DNA of 38,697 bases from X23 sp050251575 (GCA_050251575.1 JBFWMP010000009.1:1-38697), one strand, 5' to 3'; shown: positions 1 to 7,739, counted from the first letter of the stretch. A program made the numbers and translations. Notes: a model not told the origin generated them from the sequence alone.

Positions 1-18
1 GAACCGTCCCCGTTTGCC
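1..18. repeat. Dispersed GAACCGTCCCC repeat, copy 1
   Basis: The window opens with GAACCGTCCCCGTTTGCC. A near-identical GAACCGTCCCCATTTGC lies at 666-682, so the two copies flank the ferritin gene. This G/C-rich block stands out from the AT-rich surroundings. The left edge of the copy may lie outside the window. Confidence 0.55.
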
Positions 19-102
19 TTCCCCAATTTGCCTTGTTTAAGTTGTCTCTATCGGTGGTAATATATATTAAGAAAAACTATTCATTATGAGGAGGCTAATA
101 AA

Positions 103-621
103 ATGTTATCAGAAAGATTACTGCAAGAAATTAACAAACAGATTAAATATGAGTTCGAGTCTGCGCACTTATATATGGCAATGGCTGCATATTGTGATGC
201 TGAAGACTTGCCTGGCTTCGCCAATTTTTATAAAGTACAGGCAGATGAAGAAAGATTTCATGCAATGAAATTCTATAACTTCTTAGATGATATGGACGCC
301 AGAGTATTTCTATATGGCCTGGATGAACCCAATAATAACTATACCTCTGTACTGGAAGCTTTCCAAAAAAGTTTAGAGCATGAAAAGTTTGTAACAAAAA
401 GAATTTATACTTTAATGGATATTGCTACTGAAGAGAAAGAACATGCGACTATCAGCTTGCTTAAATGGTTTATTGATGAACAGGTAGAAGAAGAATCTAT
501 GTTCAATGCGAACATCAAAAAACTTCAGAGAGTTAAAGATAATCCAGCAGCACTTTATATGCTGGATGATGAACTGGCACAGAGAGTTTTCACTCCTCCG
601 GCTGTTGGAACAACAAACTAA
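103..621 (+). CDS. ftnA: Ferritin (non-haem, FtnA type)
   Basis: A 172-residue iron-storage protein of the bacterial ferritin family. Ferritin oxidises Fe2+ at a dinuclear centre inside each four-helix subunit and stores the mineral in a 24-subunit cytoplasmic shell. Ferroxidase signatures are visible: a glutamate in the first helix (KYEFESAHLYMAMA), the ExxH of ADEERFHAMKF near residue 50, and the EEKEH...DEQVEEE stretch of the third and fourth helices. Length is normal for the family. Start ATG 103 is preceded by GAGGAGG about 9 bases upstream; an overlapping frame from 86 is a shadow. It stands alone and ends in a hairpin terminator at 684-720. In anaerobes such proteins also lower oxidative stress by removing free iron. 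Family assignment is secure; physiological role is inferred. Confidence 0.95.
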   Translation: MLSERLLQEINKQIKYEFESAHLYMAMAAYCDAEDLPGFANFYKVQADEERFHAMKFYNFLDDMDARVFLYGLDEPNNNYTSVLEAFQKSLEHEKFVTKRIYTLMDIATEEKEHATISLLKWFIDEQVEEESMFNANIKKLQRVKDNPAALYMLDDELAQRVFTPPAVGTTN

Positions 622-665
622 GAATCAAAAGGGCAGCTCTTTCCGACTCACCAAAAGGCAAGCAA

Positions 666-682
666 GAACCGTCCCCATTTGC
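666..682. repeat. Dispersed GAACCGTCCCC repeat, copy 2
   Basis: GAACCGTCCCCATTTGC, one base different from the copy at the window start over the shared 17 bases. It lies between the ferritin stop codon and its terminator hairpin. Confidence 0.55.
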
Positions 683-683
683 T

Positions 684-720
684 AGTTCACGATTCTGGGC
701 TGCGAATCGTGAACTTCTTT
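684..720 (+). terminator. Intrinsic terminator after ferritin
   Basis: Perfect 12-bp stem AGTTCACGATTC (684-695) with GAATCGTGAACT (704-715), an 8-base loop, then a T-rich tail (TCTTTTAT). It lies about 60 bases after the ferritin stop. Confidence 0.8.
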
Positions 721-805
721 TATATCATAAAACTTTCACTTACTCTCGATATTATTCTACATTTATTAGGCTTCTACTAATAAAGCCCTGCATCAATTTT
801 TGCTT

Positions 806-1573
806 TTATCGGTCTCCACCGAACAATCCACCCAGTATATCCCCACCTATTCCTCCAACGCCTCTTACTTCACCCCTGTTCTGAAAACGTGCTGCAGCTG
901 TGAGACGGTCCGCAAGACGCGAGAATGGAAGACTCTGCAGGTATACTGTACCCGGTCCTGTCAGCTTAGCAAGAAAAAGCCCTTCCCCGCCAAATAAAGC
1001 ATTCTTAAATCCACCGACAAATTGAATATCATAATCAACTGAGGGTGAAAAAGCTACTAAACATCCTGTATCTACACGTAAGGTTTCACTGGGAGCTAAT
1101 TCTTTTTTGATGATGGTTCCTCCCGCATGTATAAATGCCATTCCATTACCTTCAAGCCTCTGAAGAATAAAACCTTCACCGCCAAAAAAGCCTGCACCCA
1201 TTCTTTTTGTAAAAGCAACCTCTACTTCAACACCTCTTGCTGCACAAAGGAATGCATCCTTCTGACACAGGAATCTTCCTCCTATCATATTCAAATCGAG
1301 AGAAATAACCTTCCCAGGATAAGGAGCCGCAAATGCTACGTGCCGTCTACCATTTCCGCCATTATAAAAAGTAGTAATGAAAAAACTCTCACCGGTAACC
1401 ATCCTTTTAAACCCTTTAAAAAGCCCACCGTCAGTAGAAGTTTGCATCTCAATACCATTTTCCATGAACATCATAGCCCCAGCCTCTGCTCTAACACCTT
1501 CACCGGGGTCCAACTCAATCTCCACCAACTGCATATCATCCCCATGAATCTTGTAATCAATGATATCTGCCAT
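806..1573 (-). CDS. AIM24 / TIGR00266 family protein
   Basis: A 255-residue protein of the AIM24 (DUF124, TIGR00266) family, whose bacterial members have no settled biochemical role. The family fold is a repeated beta-sandwich. The sequence shows the usual motif blocks: AEAGAMMFMENG near the N-terminus, GESFFITTFYNGG, an ALFGGEGLFLAKLTGPG segment, and a glycine-rich tail (GGIGGDILGGLFGG). No signal peptide or membrane segment is present, so it is probably cytoplasmic or membrane-peripheral. The frame is open to 1603, but the start is placed at ATG 1573 (MADIIDYKIHG) because GGGTGG sits about 7 bases before it. It is monocistronic, and the next minus-strand gene upstream ends at 1715. Family call is confident, function unknown. 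Confidence 0.88.
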   Translation of the reverse strand: MADIIDYKIHGDDMQLVEIELDPGEGVRAEAGAMMFMENGIEMQTSTDGGLFKGFKRMVTGESFFITTFYNGGNGRRHVAFAAPYPGKVISLDLNMIGGRFLCQKDAFLCAARGVEVEVAFTKRMGAGFFGGEGFILQRLEGNGMAFIHAGGTIIKKELAPSETLRVDTGCLVAFSPSVDYDIQFVGGFKNALFGGEGLFLAKLTGPGTVYLQSLPFSRLADRLTAAARFQNRGEVRGVGGIGGDILGGLFGGDR

Positions 1574-1714
1574 CTTTAATCCACCCTTTCTTTTAACTAG
1601 CAATGAATAATTATCTTCCAGATAAATACTTAATTTATTATACGTATGATCTTATTTATTGTATGAAAATTTATATTTTTTGCTGTATTATCTGCCTCAA
1701 GTACATTATGCTGA

Positions 1715-2626
1715 TCACGGACATACTATGGGAGGTGGTATCATTATATCATCCTTCACCCTGTATTCTATCCCAGCCGCTGTCTTTATCCATATCGGGC
1801 TATCACAGACAAAATTATCCGTTAACTTAGTCAGACCTGTTCCATCCACGTTAATTTTATAAATTTGACTGTCACTTTCATTATAAAAAATAATCTTCTG
1901 TCCGTCTAAAGAATTCTTGGGTTTGGTTGACAATATATTTTCATCCTTAAATACCTTTTTTTTATTTTTACCATCAACCGACACAGACATAATTTCATAT
2001 TCCGGGCCGCAATAAAAAATTCTGCTGCCATCATAGGACCAACTGATGCCATCACTGGGTGTATCAAATGTAAGCTGGATCTGATCCCCCGTATCCAAGT
2101 CAACTGCAAAAATAAAGCCATCTTTTACATACGCCACTTTGTTCTTAACAGGTGAAAAACATGCTTCCCAAATATCGCCGCCGGATACCAGCTTCATCTC
2201 ATTAGAACCATCTATATCGGATATATAAAGCTCCTTGAGATAATATTTCTCTGCGTCTGCATATCTTGTATAAATCATCTTACTATTGTCCGGTGAGATG
2301 CTGCATATATAGGCATTAGAATCCAGTATCGCTGTTACATATTCGTTCTCATAATTCACAAGTACATTTTTATGCTTTCTATAATCTCCCAAGCTGTAAA
2401 TCAAAAGCTTACCATCATAGGAAATCACAGGATACTTTCCACCTATTTCAGTCAACTGGATGATGTTAGAACCATCTTTGTCCATCAAATAAATATTCTC
2501 ATCCACACCCCTTGCGCTGGTAAACACAATTCTTTCTTCATCAGCAACTGTCACTTTTACCGTATGAGCTGAAGCCATACTTGTAATAAGTAAAATTAAA
2601 ATAATAGCTGAAACTGTCTTTTTCAT
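1715..2626 (-). CDS. Exported beta-propeller (TolB/WD40-like) protein
   Basis: A 303-residue protein with an N-terminal signal peptide (MKKTVSAIILILLITSMASA) followed by a chain of PD40/TolB-type beta-propeller blades. The recurrent blade motif S-x-D-G/N-x-K/R-hydrophobic-Y/F is visible about five times (SYDGKLLIYSLGD, SPDNSKMIYTRY, SPVKNKVAYVKDG, SYDGSRIFYCG, SLDGQKIIFYNES). Similar proteins are often labelled DUF5050 or TolB-like; they bind proteins or ligands on the outer face of the cell, and there is no enzymatic motif. Start ATG 2626 is chosen because GGAG lies 8 bases upstream; a GTG at 2635 is also in frame. It is a single gene with no partner to suggest a specific role. Fold is confident, ligand unknown. 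Confidence 0.82.
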   Translation of the reverse strand: MKKTVSAIILILLITSMASAHTVKVTVADEERIVFTSARGVDENIYLMDKDGSNIIQLTEIGGKYPVISYDGKLLIYSLGDYRKHKNVLVNYENEYVTAILDSNAYICSISPDNSKMIYTRYADAEKYYLKELYISDIDGSNEMKLVSGGDIWEACFSPVKNKVAYVKDGFIFAVDLDTGDQIQLTFDTPSDGISWSYDGSRIFYCGPEYEIMSVSVDGKNKKKVFKDENILSTKPKNSLDGQKIIFYNESDSQIYKINVDGTGLTKLTDNFVCDSPIWIKTAAGIEYRVKDDIMIPPPIVCP

Positions 2627-2869
2627 TCCCCTCACTCCATTTTACTGTTTTTACATTATATGTAAATTATATCATCCATTATATATAAGTTCAATATTAA
2701 TATTCGTAGTATTCTATTAATTTAAAAATAATATTGCATTTATCTACAGAAAAGTTGGTAAGATGTACAAAATTGAGTTCTCCTATCATTCATATCTGCG
2801 ATATCAAAAAAATAAGATAGCAGGTGGGATGAGAACTGCACGTTAACTTTTGGAAAAATCATTTGCTCC
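2627..2869. other. Intergenic region before the glyQS promoter
   Basis: Together with the T-box leader this makes over 500 bases without a gene between the divergent beta-propeller gene and glyQS. The first about 240 bases are AT-rich. Apart from a loose GTTCTC/GAGAAC pairing around 2777-2835, I see no gene or convincing RNA here. Confidence 0.5.
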
Positions 2870-2897
2870 TTGACAAAATAGCAAGGTTTGATATTAT
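2870..2897 (+). promoter_or_regulatory. Sigma-A promoter of the glyQS T-box transcript
   Basis: TTGACA at 2870-2875 (consensus -35) and TATTAT at 2892-2897 with a 16-base spacer. This would start the transcript near 2904, just upstream of the T-box leader. Confidence 0.75.
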
Positions 2898-2903
2898 ATA
2901 AAT

Positions 2904-3149
2904 AATAGTTTACAAATCACTGTTAACAGTGATTCGTGAACCAATACGTACAATGATTGGAAAGAGTAGCATAAATGAATGCTGTCAGCGATTCGGGAAT
3001 GGTGAGAGCCCGAGAGTATGTTTATGTGAATGGAGTCCGGGAGTACATGGAAGCTTAAGAGGGCAGTTTGCCAATAAGGGTGGAACCGCGGAAGATAACC
3101 TTTCGTCCCTTGATTATTTTATTTAATCAAGAGATGAAAGGTTTTATTA
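2904..3149 (+). promoter_or_regulatory. Glycine T-box leader
   Basis: A T-box riboswitch that senses uncharged tRNA-Gly and controls glyQS by antitermination. Visible parts are the stem I region with the apical ATGGTGAGAGCCCGAG, the near-invariant T-box sequence AGGGTGGAACCGCGG (3077-3091), and a terminator. The terminator pairs 3097-3115 with 3125-3143 and is followed by TTATTATTT. The specifier is best read as GGA (3032-3034) in the context GAAT-GGA-G, which fits glycine; this reading is an inference because the stem I fold was judged by eye. The leader ends 18 bases before the glyQS start, next to the AGGAGG ribosome binding site. Confidence 0.95.
3097..3149 (+). terminator. T-box regulated terminator
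   Basis: Stem AACCTTTCGTCCCTTGATT (3097-3115) with AATCAAGAGATGAAAGGTT (3125-3143) and a T-rich tail. It competes with the antiterminator formed by the AGGGTGGAACCGCGG element when uncharged tRNA binds. Confidence 0.9.
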
Positions 3150-3167
3150 TTTAGGAGGTATTTATCT

Positions 3168-4559
3168 ATGAAGAACACAAACAAATCCATGGAAAAAATT
3201 GTTGCCCTATGTAAGGGCAGAGGTTTTGTATATTCCGGTTCAGAAATATACGGAGGCTTGGCGAACACTTGGGATTATGGTCCTTTAGGTGTAGAATTCA
3301 AAAACAATGTAAAAAAAGCTTGGTGGAAAAAATTCGTCCAGGAATCTCCATACAATGTAGGTTTGGACTCTGCAATCTTAATGAATCCTCAAGCATGGGT
3401 AGCTTCCGGCCATGTAGGCGGCTTCAGCGATCCATTAATGGACTGTAAGGAATGCAAGGCACGTTACCGAGCTGATAAGCTTATCGAAGATACAGCAAAA
3501 GATAAAGGCGAGACTGTTGCTGTTGACGGCTGGAACAATGACAAAATGCTTGAGTACATTAAAGAAAATGCTATCGCATGTCCAAAATGCGGTGCAAAAA
3601 ACTTTACCGATATCAGAAAATTTAATCTGATGTTTAAGACGTTTCAGGGGGTCACTGAAGATTCAAAAGCTGAAATTTTCCTTCGTCCCGAAACCGCTCA
3701 AGGTATCTTTGTAAACTTTAAAAATATTCAAAGAACTTCACGCAAAAAGATTCCTTTCGGTGTGGGCCAGGTTGGAAAATCCTTTAGAAATGAAATTACT
3801 CCCGGAAACTTTACTTTTAGAACCAGGGAATTTGAACAGATGGAACTTGAATTCTTCTGTAAGCCCGGAGAAGACTTAGAATGGTTTAATTTCTGGAAAG
3901 AATATTGTAAAAATTGGCTGTTAAACCTTGGTATCAACGAAGAGAATATGCGATTGAGAGACCACAATGCTGAGGAACTGTCTCACTACAGTAACGCTAC
4001 TACCGACATTGAATTCATGTTCCCATTCGGCTGGGGTGAATTATGGGGCATTGCAGACAGGACGGACTTTGACTTAAAGCAGCATAGTGAGCATTCCGGA
4101 GAGACTCTGGATTATCTAGACCCGACTACTAATGAGAGATATGTGCCATATTGTATTGAGCCTTCTCTTGGTGCAGACCGCGTAGCCCTTGCATTCCTGG
4201 TAGATGCTTATGATGAACAAGAACTGGAAGGCGGCGACTCTCGTATAGTAATGCATCTTCACCCTGCATTAGCACCTTTTAAGGCAGCTGTTCTTCCCCT
4301 CTCCAAGAAACTGGGAGATGAAGCATTCAAGGTTTACGAGCTGTTGTCCAAGAAGTACATGTGCGAATATGATGAAGCAGGCAGCATCGGCAAGAGGTAT
4401 AGACGGCAGGATGAAATCGGTACGCCTTTCTGTATCACTTTTGACTTTGATTCCCTTGAAGACAAGAGTGTGACTGTAAGAAACAGGGACACTATGGATC
4501 AGGTTAGGGTTAAAATTGATGAGTTAGACAAGTTTATAAGTGAGAAAATAGAATTTTAG
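3168..4559 (+). CDS. glyQS: Glycyl-tRNA synthetase, single-chain dimeric type
   Basis: A 463-residue class II aminoacyl-tRNA synthetase that charges tRNA-Gly with glycine at ATP cost. It is the alpha2 form, not the alpha2beta2 glyQ/glyS form. Class II motifs are visible: RPETAQGIFVNF, then GVGQVGKSFRNEITPGNF and RTREFEQMELEFF (motif 2 region), and EPSLGADRVALAFL (motif 3). Two CxxC pairs (CKEC, CPKC) lie near residues 90-145 in the insertion domain. The C-terminal anticodon-binding domain (from about residue 365) carries GSIGKRYRRQDEIGTPFCI. Start ATG 3168 follows AGGAGGT with good spacing. It is expressed from the T-box leader immediately upstream, so supply of charged tRNA-Gly sets its level. 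Confidence 0.97.
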   Translation: MKNTNKSMEKIVALCKGRGFVYSGSEIYGGLANTWDYGPLGVEFKNNVKKAWWKKFVQESPYNVGLDSAILMNPQAWVASGHVGGFSDPLMDCKECKARYRADKLIEDTAKDKGETVAVDGWNNDKMLEYIKENAIACPKCGAKNFTDIRKFNLMFKTFQGVTEDSKAEIFLRPETAQGIFVNFKNIQRTSRKKIPFGVGQVGKSFRNEITPGNFTFRTREFEQMELEFFCKPGEDLEWFNFWKEYCKNWLLNLGINEENMRLRDHNAEELSHYSNATTDIEFMFPFGWGELWGIADRTDFDLKQHSEHSGETLDYLDPTTNERYVPYCIEPSLGADRVALAFLVDAYDEQELEGGDSRIVMHLHPALAPFKAAVLPLSKKLGDEAFKVYELLSKKYMCEYDEAGSIGKRYRRQDEIGTPFCITFDFDSLEDKSVTVRNRDTMDQVRVKIDELDKFISEKIEF

Positions 4560-4564
4560 TGGGC

Positions 4565-4656
4565 AGTGATTAGTAGGAGTGGGGAGTGATTAGTAAACGC
4601 ACTCCCTCTTATTATGGGTTCCTTCTTACTCTGCACTCCGCACTCCCCACTTTTTT
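4565..4656. repeat. Intergenic repeat/hairpin overlapping the end of the radical SAM gene
   Basis: The element holds a direct repeat AGTGATTAGTA (4565-4575 and 4585-4595) and an inverted repeat AGTGGGGAGTG (4578-4588) with CACTCCCCACT (4641-4651) followed by T6. It can end the glyQS transcript. The stop codon and last residues of the minus-strand radical SAM gene (stop at 4626) lie inside it, so the repeat has supplied the protein's C-terminus. Confidence 0.65.
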
Positions 4657-5597
4657 AATGCTTTCCCATTTAGATAATCAAACTGCTTTCCCTGCCAGCT
4701 ATCCCTCCGCTCCATTTCTTCTTCTATCATATCCCGGATCTTCCACCAACTCATATTCCAATTTACAAATAAAGTGTTCTCTTCAGGAGCTCTTCCAATT
4801 AAACGTTGAATTACAATTTCAGGATCAAGATATTCTAAGAAAGTAACGACCCTATCTACATATTCCTCTACAGAGATAATATCCAGTTCTCCTTTCTGAT
4901 ACATGTCACCCATTACTGTATTCTTTACGATATAAAGAGAATGTAGTTTGACTTGTTTTATTGCTAATGCAGATACCATTTTTGCATTTTCTATAACATC
5001 ATCCATCGTATCCCAAGGAAGATTCAATATAAGGTGCACACACGTATCAAATGGATATCGGTTGATTCTCACAGTGGCATCAACCAATTCTGCCAAGGAG
5101 TGCCCGCGGTTGATTTTTTTTAGCGTATGATAATTAACCGTTTGGAGTCCTAGTTCTATACTAATTTCAATATTAAATTTCTGTCTTACATCATTTAAAA
5201 ACTCAACATAGCTTTCATGAATGCAGTCAGGCCGTGTAGAAATCGCTATCTCCACAATTCCAGGATGACATGCTTCCAATATATATGCTTTAAATTTTTC
5301 AAGAGGCAAATAAGTGTTAGAAAAATTTTGAAAGTAAGCTATGAACTTATGTGCATGATACTTCTCCTCTATATATTTCATATTGGTTTCTATTTGTTGC
5401 CTCACAGTCAATTGATTAGAAAGATTCTCAAAACCTGCTCCTTCCTCCCCACAAAAAATGCATCCGCCGCAGCCTGCCGTACCATCCCTGTTGGGGCACG
5501 TAACCGGAAGATTCACCGGCAGTTTATACACTTTTTCTCCATACTTCTTCTTAAGATATTCCGAATAGACAGTATATCTTTTCTTGCGCTCATCCAT
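4626..5597 (-). CDS. Radical SAM protein, TIGR01212 (YhcC/YtqA) family
   Basis: A 323-residue radical S-adenosylmethionine protein. The cluster cysteines appear near residue 40 in TAGCGGCIFCG, after CPNRDG, the variant spacing typical of the YhcC/YtqA family, which is related to Elp3-like proteins. Other blocks fit: IAYFQNFSNTYLPLEKF, STRPDC, IELGLQT and HLILNLPWDT. The substrate is not firmly established; an RNA modification role has been suggested for relatives. ATG 5597 is chosen over GTG 5600 because GGGGTGG then has 7-base spacing. The last residues (KKWGVRSAE) are encoded inside a dispersed intergenic repeat, so the native C-terminus may have been replaced. It lies downstream of pfkA, with a hairpin between them. 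Confidence 0.9.
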   Translation of the reverse strand: MDERKKRYTVYSEYLKKKYGEKVYKLPVNLPVTCPNRDGTAGCGGCIFCGEEGAGFENLSNQLTVRQQIETNMKYIEEKYHAHKFIAYFQNFSNTYLPLEKFKAYILEACHPGIVEIAISTRPDCIHESYVEFLNDVRQKFNIEISIELGLQTVNYHTLKKINRGHSLAELVDATVRINRYPFDTCVHLILNLPWDTMDDVIENAKMVSALAIKQVKLHSLYIVKNTVMGDMYQKGELDIISVEEYVDRVVTFLEYLDPEIVIQRLIGRAPEENTLFVNWNMSWWKIRDMIEEEMERRDSWQGKQFDYLNGKALKKWGVRSAE

Positions 5598-5646
5598 CAC
5601 AATGCCACCCCACTTTTTGAATTAACTTATGAGTCTCCCGTAAAGC

Positions 5647-5681
5647 AAGTATCATAATGTATGAAATACACTATGATACTT
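5647..5681 (-). terminator. Hairpin between pfkA and the radical SAM gene
   Basis: A 16-bp stem (5647-5662 with 5666-5681, one G-U pair) with a 3-base loop. On the minus strand it follows the pfkA stop codon. The T-run after it is weak (GCTTT), so it may attenuate transcription or stabilise the 3' end. Confidence 0.6.
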
Positions 5682-5723
5682 ACCTGAACATAATTGATAA
5701 TTTTAAATTCTCAGTTATACTTA

Positions 5724-6818
5724 TCAATCTCCAAATGATATCCCTATATTTTTTGCTGTTATTACTAACTCTCCTTTAGGGTCCACGTTTTTCAACTTAC
5801 CTATTATATTTTCTAAAGAATCATATGCCATATCATTTCCTCTTAATGTAACCATATTACCAAATCTTCCGTCCATAATCAATTCTACCGCTTTCATTCC
5901 ATATCGGGTAGAAAGAATTCTATCATAAGCCGTGGGTGTACCTCCTCTTTGAAGATGCCCTAAAATGGTAGCTCTCGCTTCCAACCCCACTATCTTTTCC
6001 AAGTCATTAGCGACTTTGACACCTATCCCCCCCAACCGAACCGGATCGGGACTATCTTCTACAACTTTGCTTACTACCATCTCACCCGCTTTTGATTTTG
6101 CGCCTTCTGCAACTACTACAATACTAAAATCTTTGTCATGGTGTCTTCTATCATTTATTTTTCCTGCTACTTTTTTAATATCATATGGTATCTCAGGAAT
6201 CAGAATTGCATCTGCACCGCCAGCTATTCCTGCTTCTAAGGCTATCCACCCTGCATATCTTCCCATTACCTCTAACACCATGATTCTATGATGTGATTCG
6301 GCGGTAGTATGTAGCCTATCTAACGCCTCAGTAGCGACTGCAACTGCTGTATCAAAACCAAAGGTGACATCAGTAGATGCCAGATCATTATCAATGGTTT
6401 TAGGAACGCCAATAATATTTACACCTTTTCGGGCAAAATCACGCCCGCTTGTTAATGTGCCATCTCCGCCGATAATAATCATCGCGTCAATTCCCATATC
6501 ATGTATATGCTTTACTCCCACATCCGATACATCATGATAAACGGTTTTATCCTCTTCAATAAAAGGATACTTAAATAAATTATCTTTATTTGAGCTGTAA
6601 AGAATTGTTCCTCCTTTAGGAAGGATTCCCGATATTGTATCCATATCCAGTTTTATCGTCTGTCCCAAGTACAAACCACGATATCCGTTTTTAAATCCTA
6701 TGACTTCCAAACCATATTTCAATATTGCCGTTCTTGTTGCGGCTCTTATAACAGCATTTAACCCTGGGCAGTCACCACCACCAGTTAAAATCCCAACCCT
6801 TTTTATTTTTTTATCCAT
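5724..6818 (-). CDS. pfkA: 6-phosphofructokinase, group III / mixed-substrate type
   Basis: A 364-residue phosphofructokinase that phosphorylates fructose 6-phosphate to fructose 1,6-bisphosphate in glycolysis. GILTGGGDCPGLNAVIRA forms the phosphate-binding loop. GGDGT near residue 115 has glycine at the position that is glycine in ATP enzymes and aspartate in PPi enzymes. PKTIDND has lysine where classic ATP enzymes have glycine (PGTIDND). This G plus K combination and the segment RLHTTAESHHRIMVLEVMGR mark the TIGR02483 group III enzymes, so phosphoryl donor and allostery cannot be assumed. It is longer than the about 320 residues of the classical bacterial enzyme. Start ATG 6818 is preferred to ATG 6830 because GGAGG sits just before it. 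No pyruvate kinase gene is adjacent. Confidence 0.93.
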   Translation of the reverse strand: MDKKIKRVGILTGGGDCPGLNAVIRAATRTAILKYGLEVIGFKNGYRGLYLGQTIKLDMDTISGILPKGGTILYSSNKDNLFKYPFIEEDKTVYHDVSDVGVKHIHDMGIDAMIIIGGDGTLTSGRDFARKGVNIIGVPKTIDNDLASTDVTFGFDTAVAVATEALDRLHTTAESHHRIMVLEVMGRYAGWIALEAGIAGGADAILIPEIPYDIKKVAGKINDRRHHDKDFSIVVVAEGAKSKAGEMVVSKVVEDSPDPVRLGGIGVKVANDLEKIVGLEARATILGHLQRGGTPTAYDRILSTRYGMKAVELIMDGRFGNMVTLRGNDMAYDSLENIIGKLKNVDPKGELVITAKNIGISFGD

Positions 6819-6979
6819 GATTTCCTCCATACGTTTATAAATTTCAATAATGATAGTTTATCCACTATTCTTTTTAGTATCATTTTTTTAGGTTGAATTT
6901 TGGTTAAATATGATGTTGCAATAATTTAAAAACTGGTACGGTAATTTTTGGTTTGCATAAAGCGGATTTTATTGTGAAA

Positions 6980-6988
6980 TGCTATAAT
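6980..6988 (+). promoter_or_regulatory. Extended -10 promoter for the 57-residue protein gene
   Basis: TGCTATAAT at 6980-6988 is a consensus extended -10 element (TGnTATAAT). No good -35 is seen at the expected distance. The transcript would begin about 20 bases before the ribosome binding site of the small gene at 7015. Confidence 0.6.
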
Positions 6989-7014
6989 TGAAATCTCATT
7001 AAGGAGGTTTTATT

Positions 7015-7188
7015 ATGAAAGTACGAGAAGGATTAATTCCCACTGTATTAGGAAGTGCTGTGACTGTTGGCGGACTCGCATTACGCACTGTAAATCCATT
7101 AATAGGATGGGGCGTAACCGGCTTTGGTCTAGCACATGTTGTGTTAGGCACAATAGACCTTGTAGAACATCGGGCAGTTAAAAACTAA
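7015..7188 (+). CDS. Small hydrophobic conserved protein (57 residues)
   Basis: A 57-residue reading frame starting MKVREGLIPTVLGSAVTVGG and ending with a charged tail (DLVEHRAVKN). Start ATG 7015 has an excellent AAGGAGG 8 bases upstream and an extended -10 promoter, so it is very likely real. Two hydrophobic, glycine-rich stretches (about residues 7-23 and 29-47) suggest a helical hairpin in the membrane. I recall similar short proteins in Clostridia, sometimes mislabelled asparagine synthase; no enzymatic motif is present and that label should not be used. It is alone, divergent from pfkA. Function unknown. Confidence 0.82.
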   Translation: MKVREGLIPTVLGSAVTVGGLALRTVNPLIGWGVTGFGLAHVVLGTIDLVEHRAVKN

Positions 7189-7221
7189 ATAGCTTTGAGA
7201 CTGAAGGCAGTCTGAAATTAC

Positions 7222-7357
7222 TGAAAAAGTCCAGATTTATGTCATTCTGAATAAGACAAAGCAATTGAAGAATCTTCAAAGTTGTTCAAATACTTAGATT
7301 CTTCACTCCGCTCAGAATGACATACTGGGCTATTTTTCATGTTATTTGACCTTTTCA
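7222..7357. repeat. Dispersed composite inverted repeat (CATTCTGA family), full copy
   Basis: Three nested inverted repeats share one centre: TGAAAAAGTC near 7222 with GACCTTTTCA near 7348; ATGTCATTCTGA (7239-7250) with TCAGAATGACAT (7312-7323); and GAAGAATCT (7267-7275) with AGATTCTTC (7296-7304). A shortened relative lies at 22291-22330. The core matches the CATTCTGAGC...GAATCT repeat seen across many bacterial genomes. It has no transposase and is non-coding. Confidence 0.75.
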
Positions 7358-7551
7358 ACTCTTTTGGACAGTCATCATGTTTTATCTCTAAACTCTTTTC
7401 TATCATTCACTTGTTACGAAATTATTAAAAAAGTATTACGGAATTTTATGGTATCCACTATTATACGCTATGAATTCTATAGCATCGATAGTATTCAATA
7501 TATATATTGAATATTCCCCGTCTCATGCCAAAAATTATGTTAACCTCTCTT

Positions 7552-7580
7552 TTGACTTATGTATACGTATGCTTTATAAT
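7552..7580 (+). promoter_or_regulatory. Sigma-A promoter of the c-di-AMP riboswitch / hydrolase gene
   Basis: TTGACT (7552-7557) and TATAAT (7575-7580) with a 17-base spacer, placing the transcription start near 7587, at the 5' edge of the riboswitch. Confidence 0.85.
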
Positions 7581-7594
7581 ACCCTCATTACTAG

Positions 7595-7720
7595 TACACT
7601 ATGCTGAATCTCCATTAATTAAGGAGTACGGAGGAACCAAGCAGTAGGGGTGAATCTTCAATTATGTAGTAGGTATACCTTCTTTACCGAACCCGTCAGC
7701 TAACTCCGAAAGCGTATAAA
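7595..7720 (+). promoter_or_regulatory. Cyclic-di-AMP riboswitch (ydaO/yuaA class)
   Basis: Conserved ydaO-class segments appear in order: ACGGAGGAACCA (about 7628-7639), GGGGTGAATC (about 7647-7656), then CCGAACCCGTCAGCTAAC (about 7687-7704) and the closing GAAAGCG. The class binds cyclic di-AMP, generally as an OFF switch, and is commonly found upstream of cell-wall hydrolases and ion transporters. Here it ends just before the AAGGAAGGAG ribosome binding site of the SleB-type hydrolase gene. The expression platform was not resolved by eye. Confidence 0.93.
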
Positions 7721-7739
7721 AAAGGAAGGAGTGTTTTTT

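Larger units (their letters stand above)
7189..7586. other. Long intergenic region with a dispersed repeat and the riboswitch promoter
   Basis: About 400 bases before the riboswitch RNA. They hold the composite inverted-repeat element at 7222-7357 and the promoter at 7552-7580. Between them is AT-rich sequence with no supported gene. Confidence 0.6.

Noticed and set aside
1127..1579. 150-residue plus-strand frame
   Set aside because: Antisense to the well-supported AIM24 gene, no ribosome binding site, composition of a shadow frame.
1603..1862. Two overlapping plus-strand frames between AIM24 and the beta-propeller gene
   Set aside because: No ribosome binding site, partial overlap with the 3' end of the minus-strand gene.
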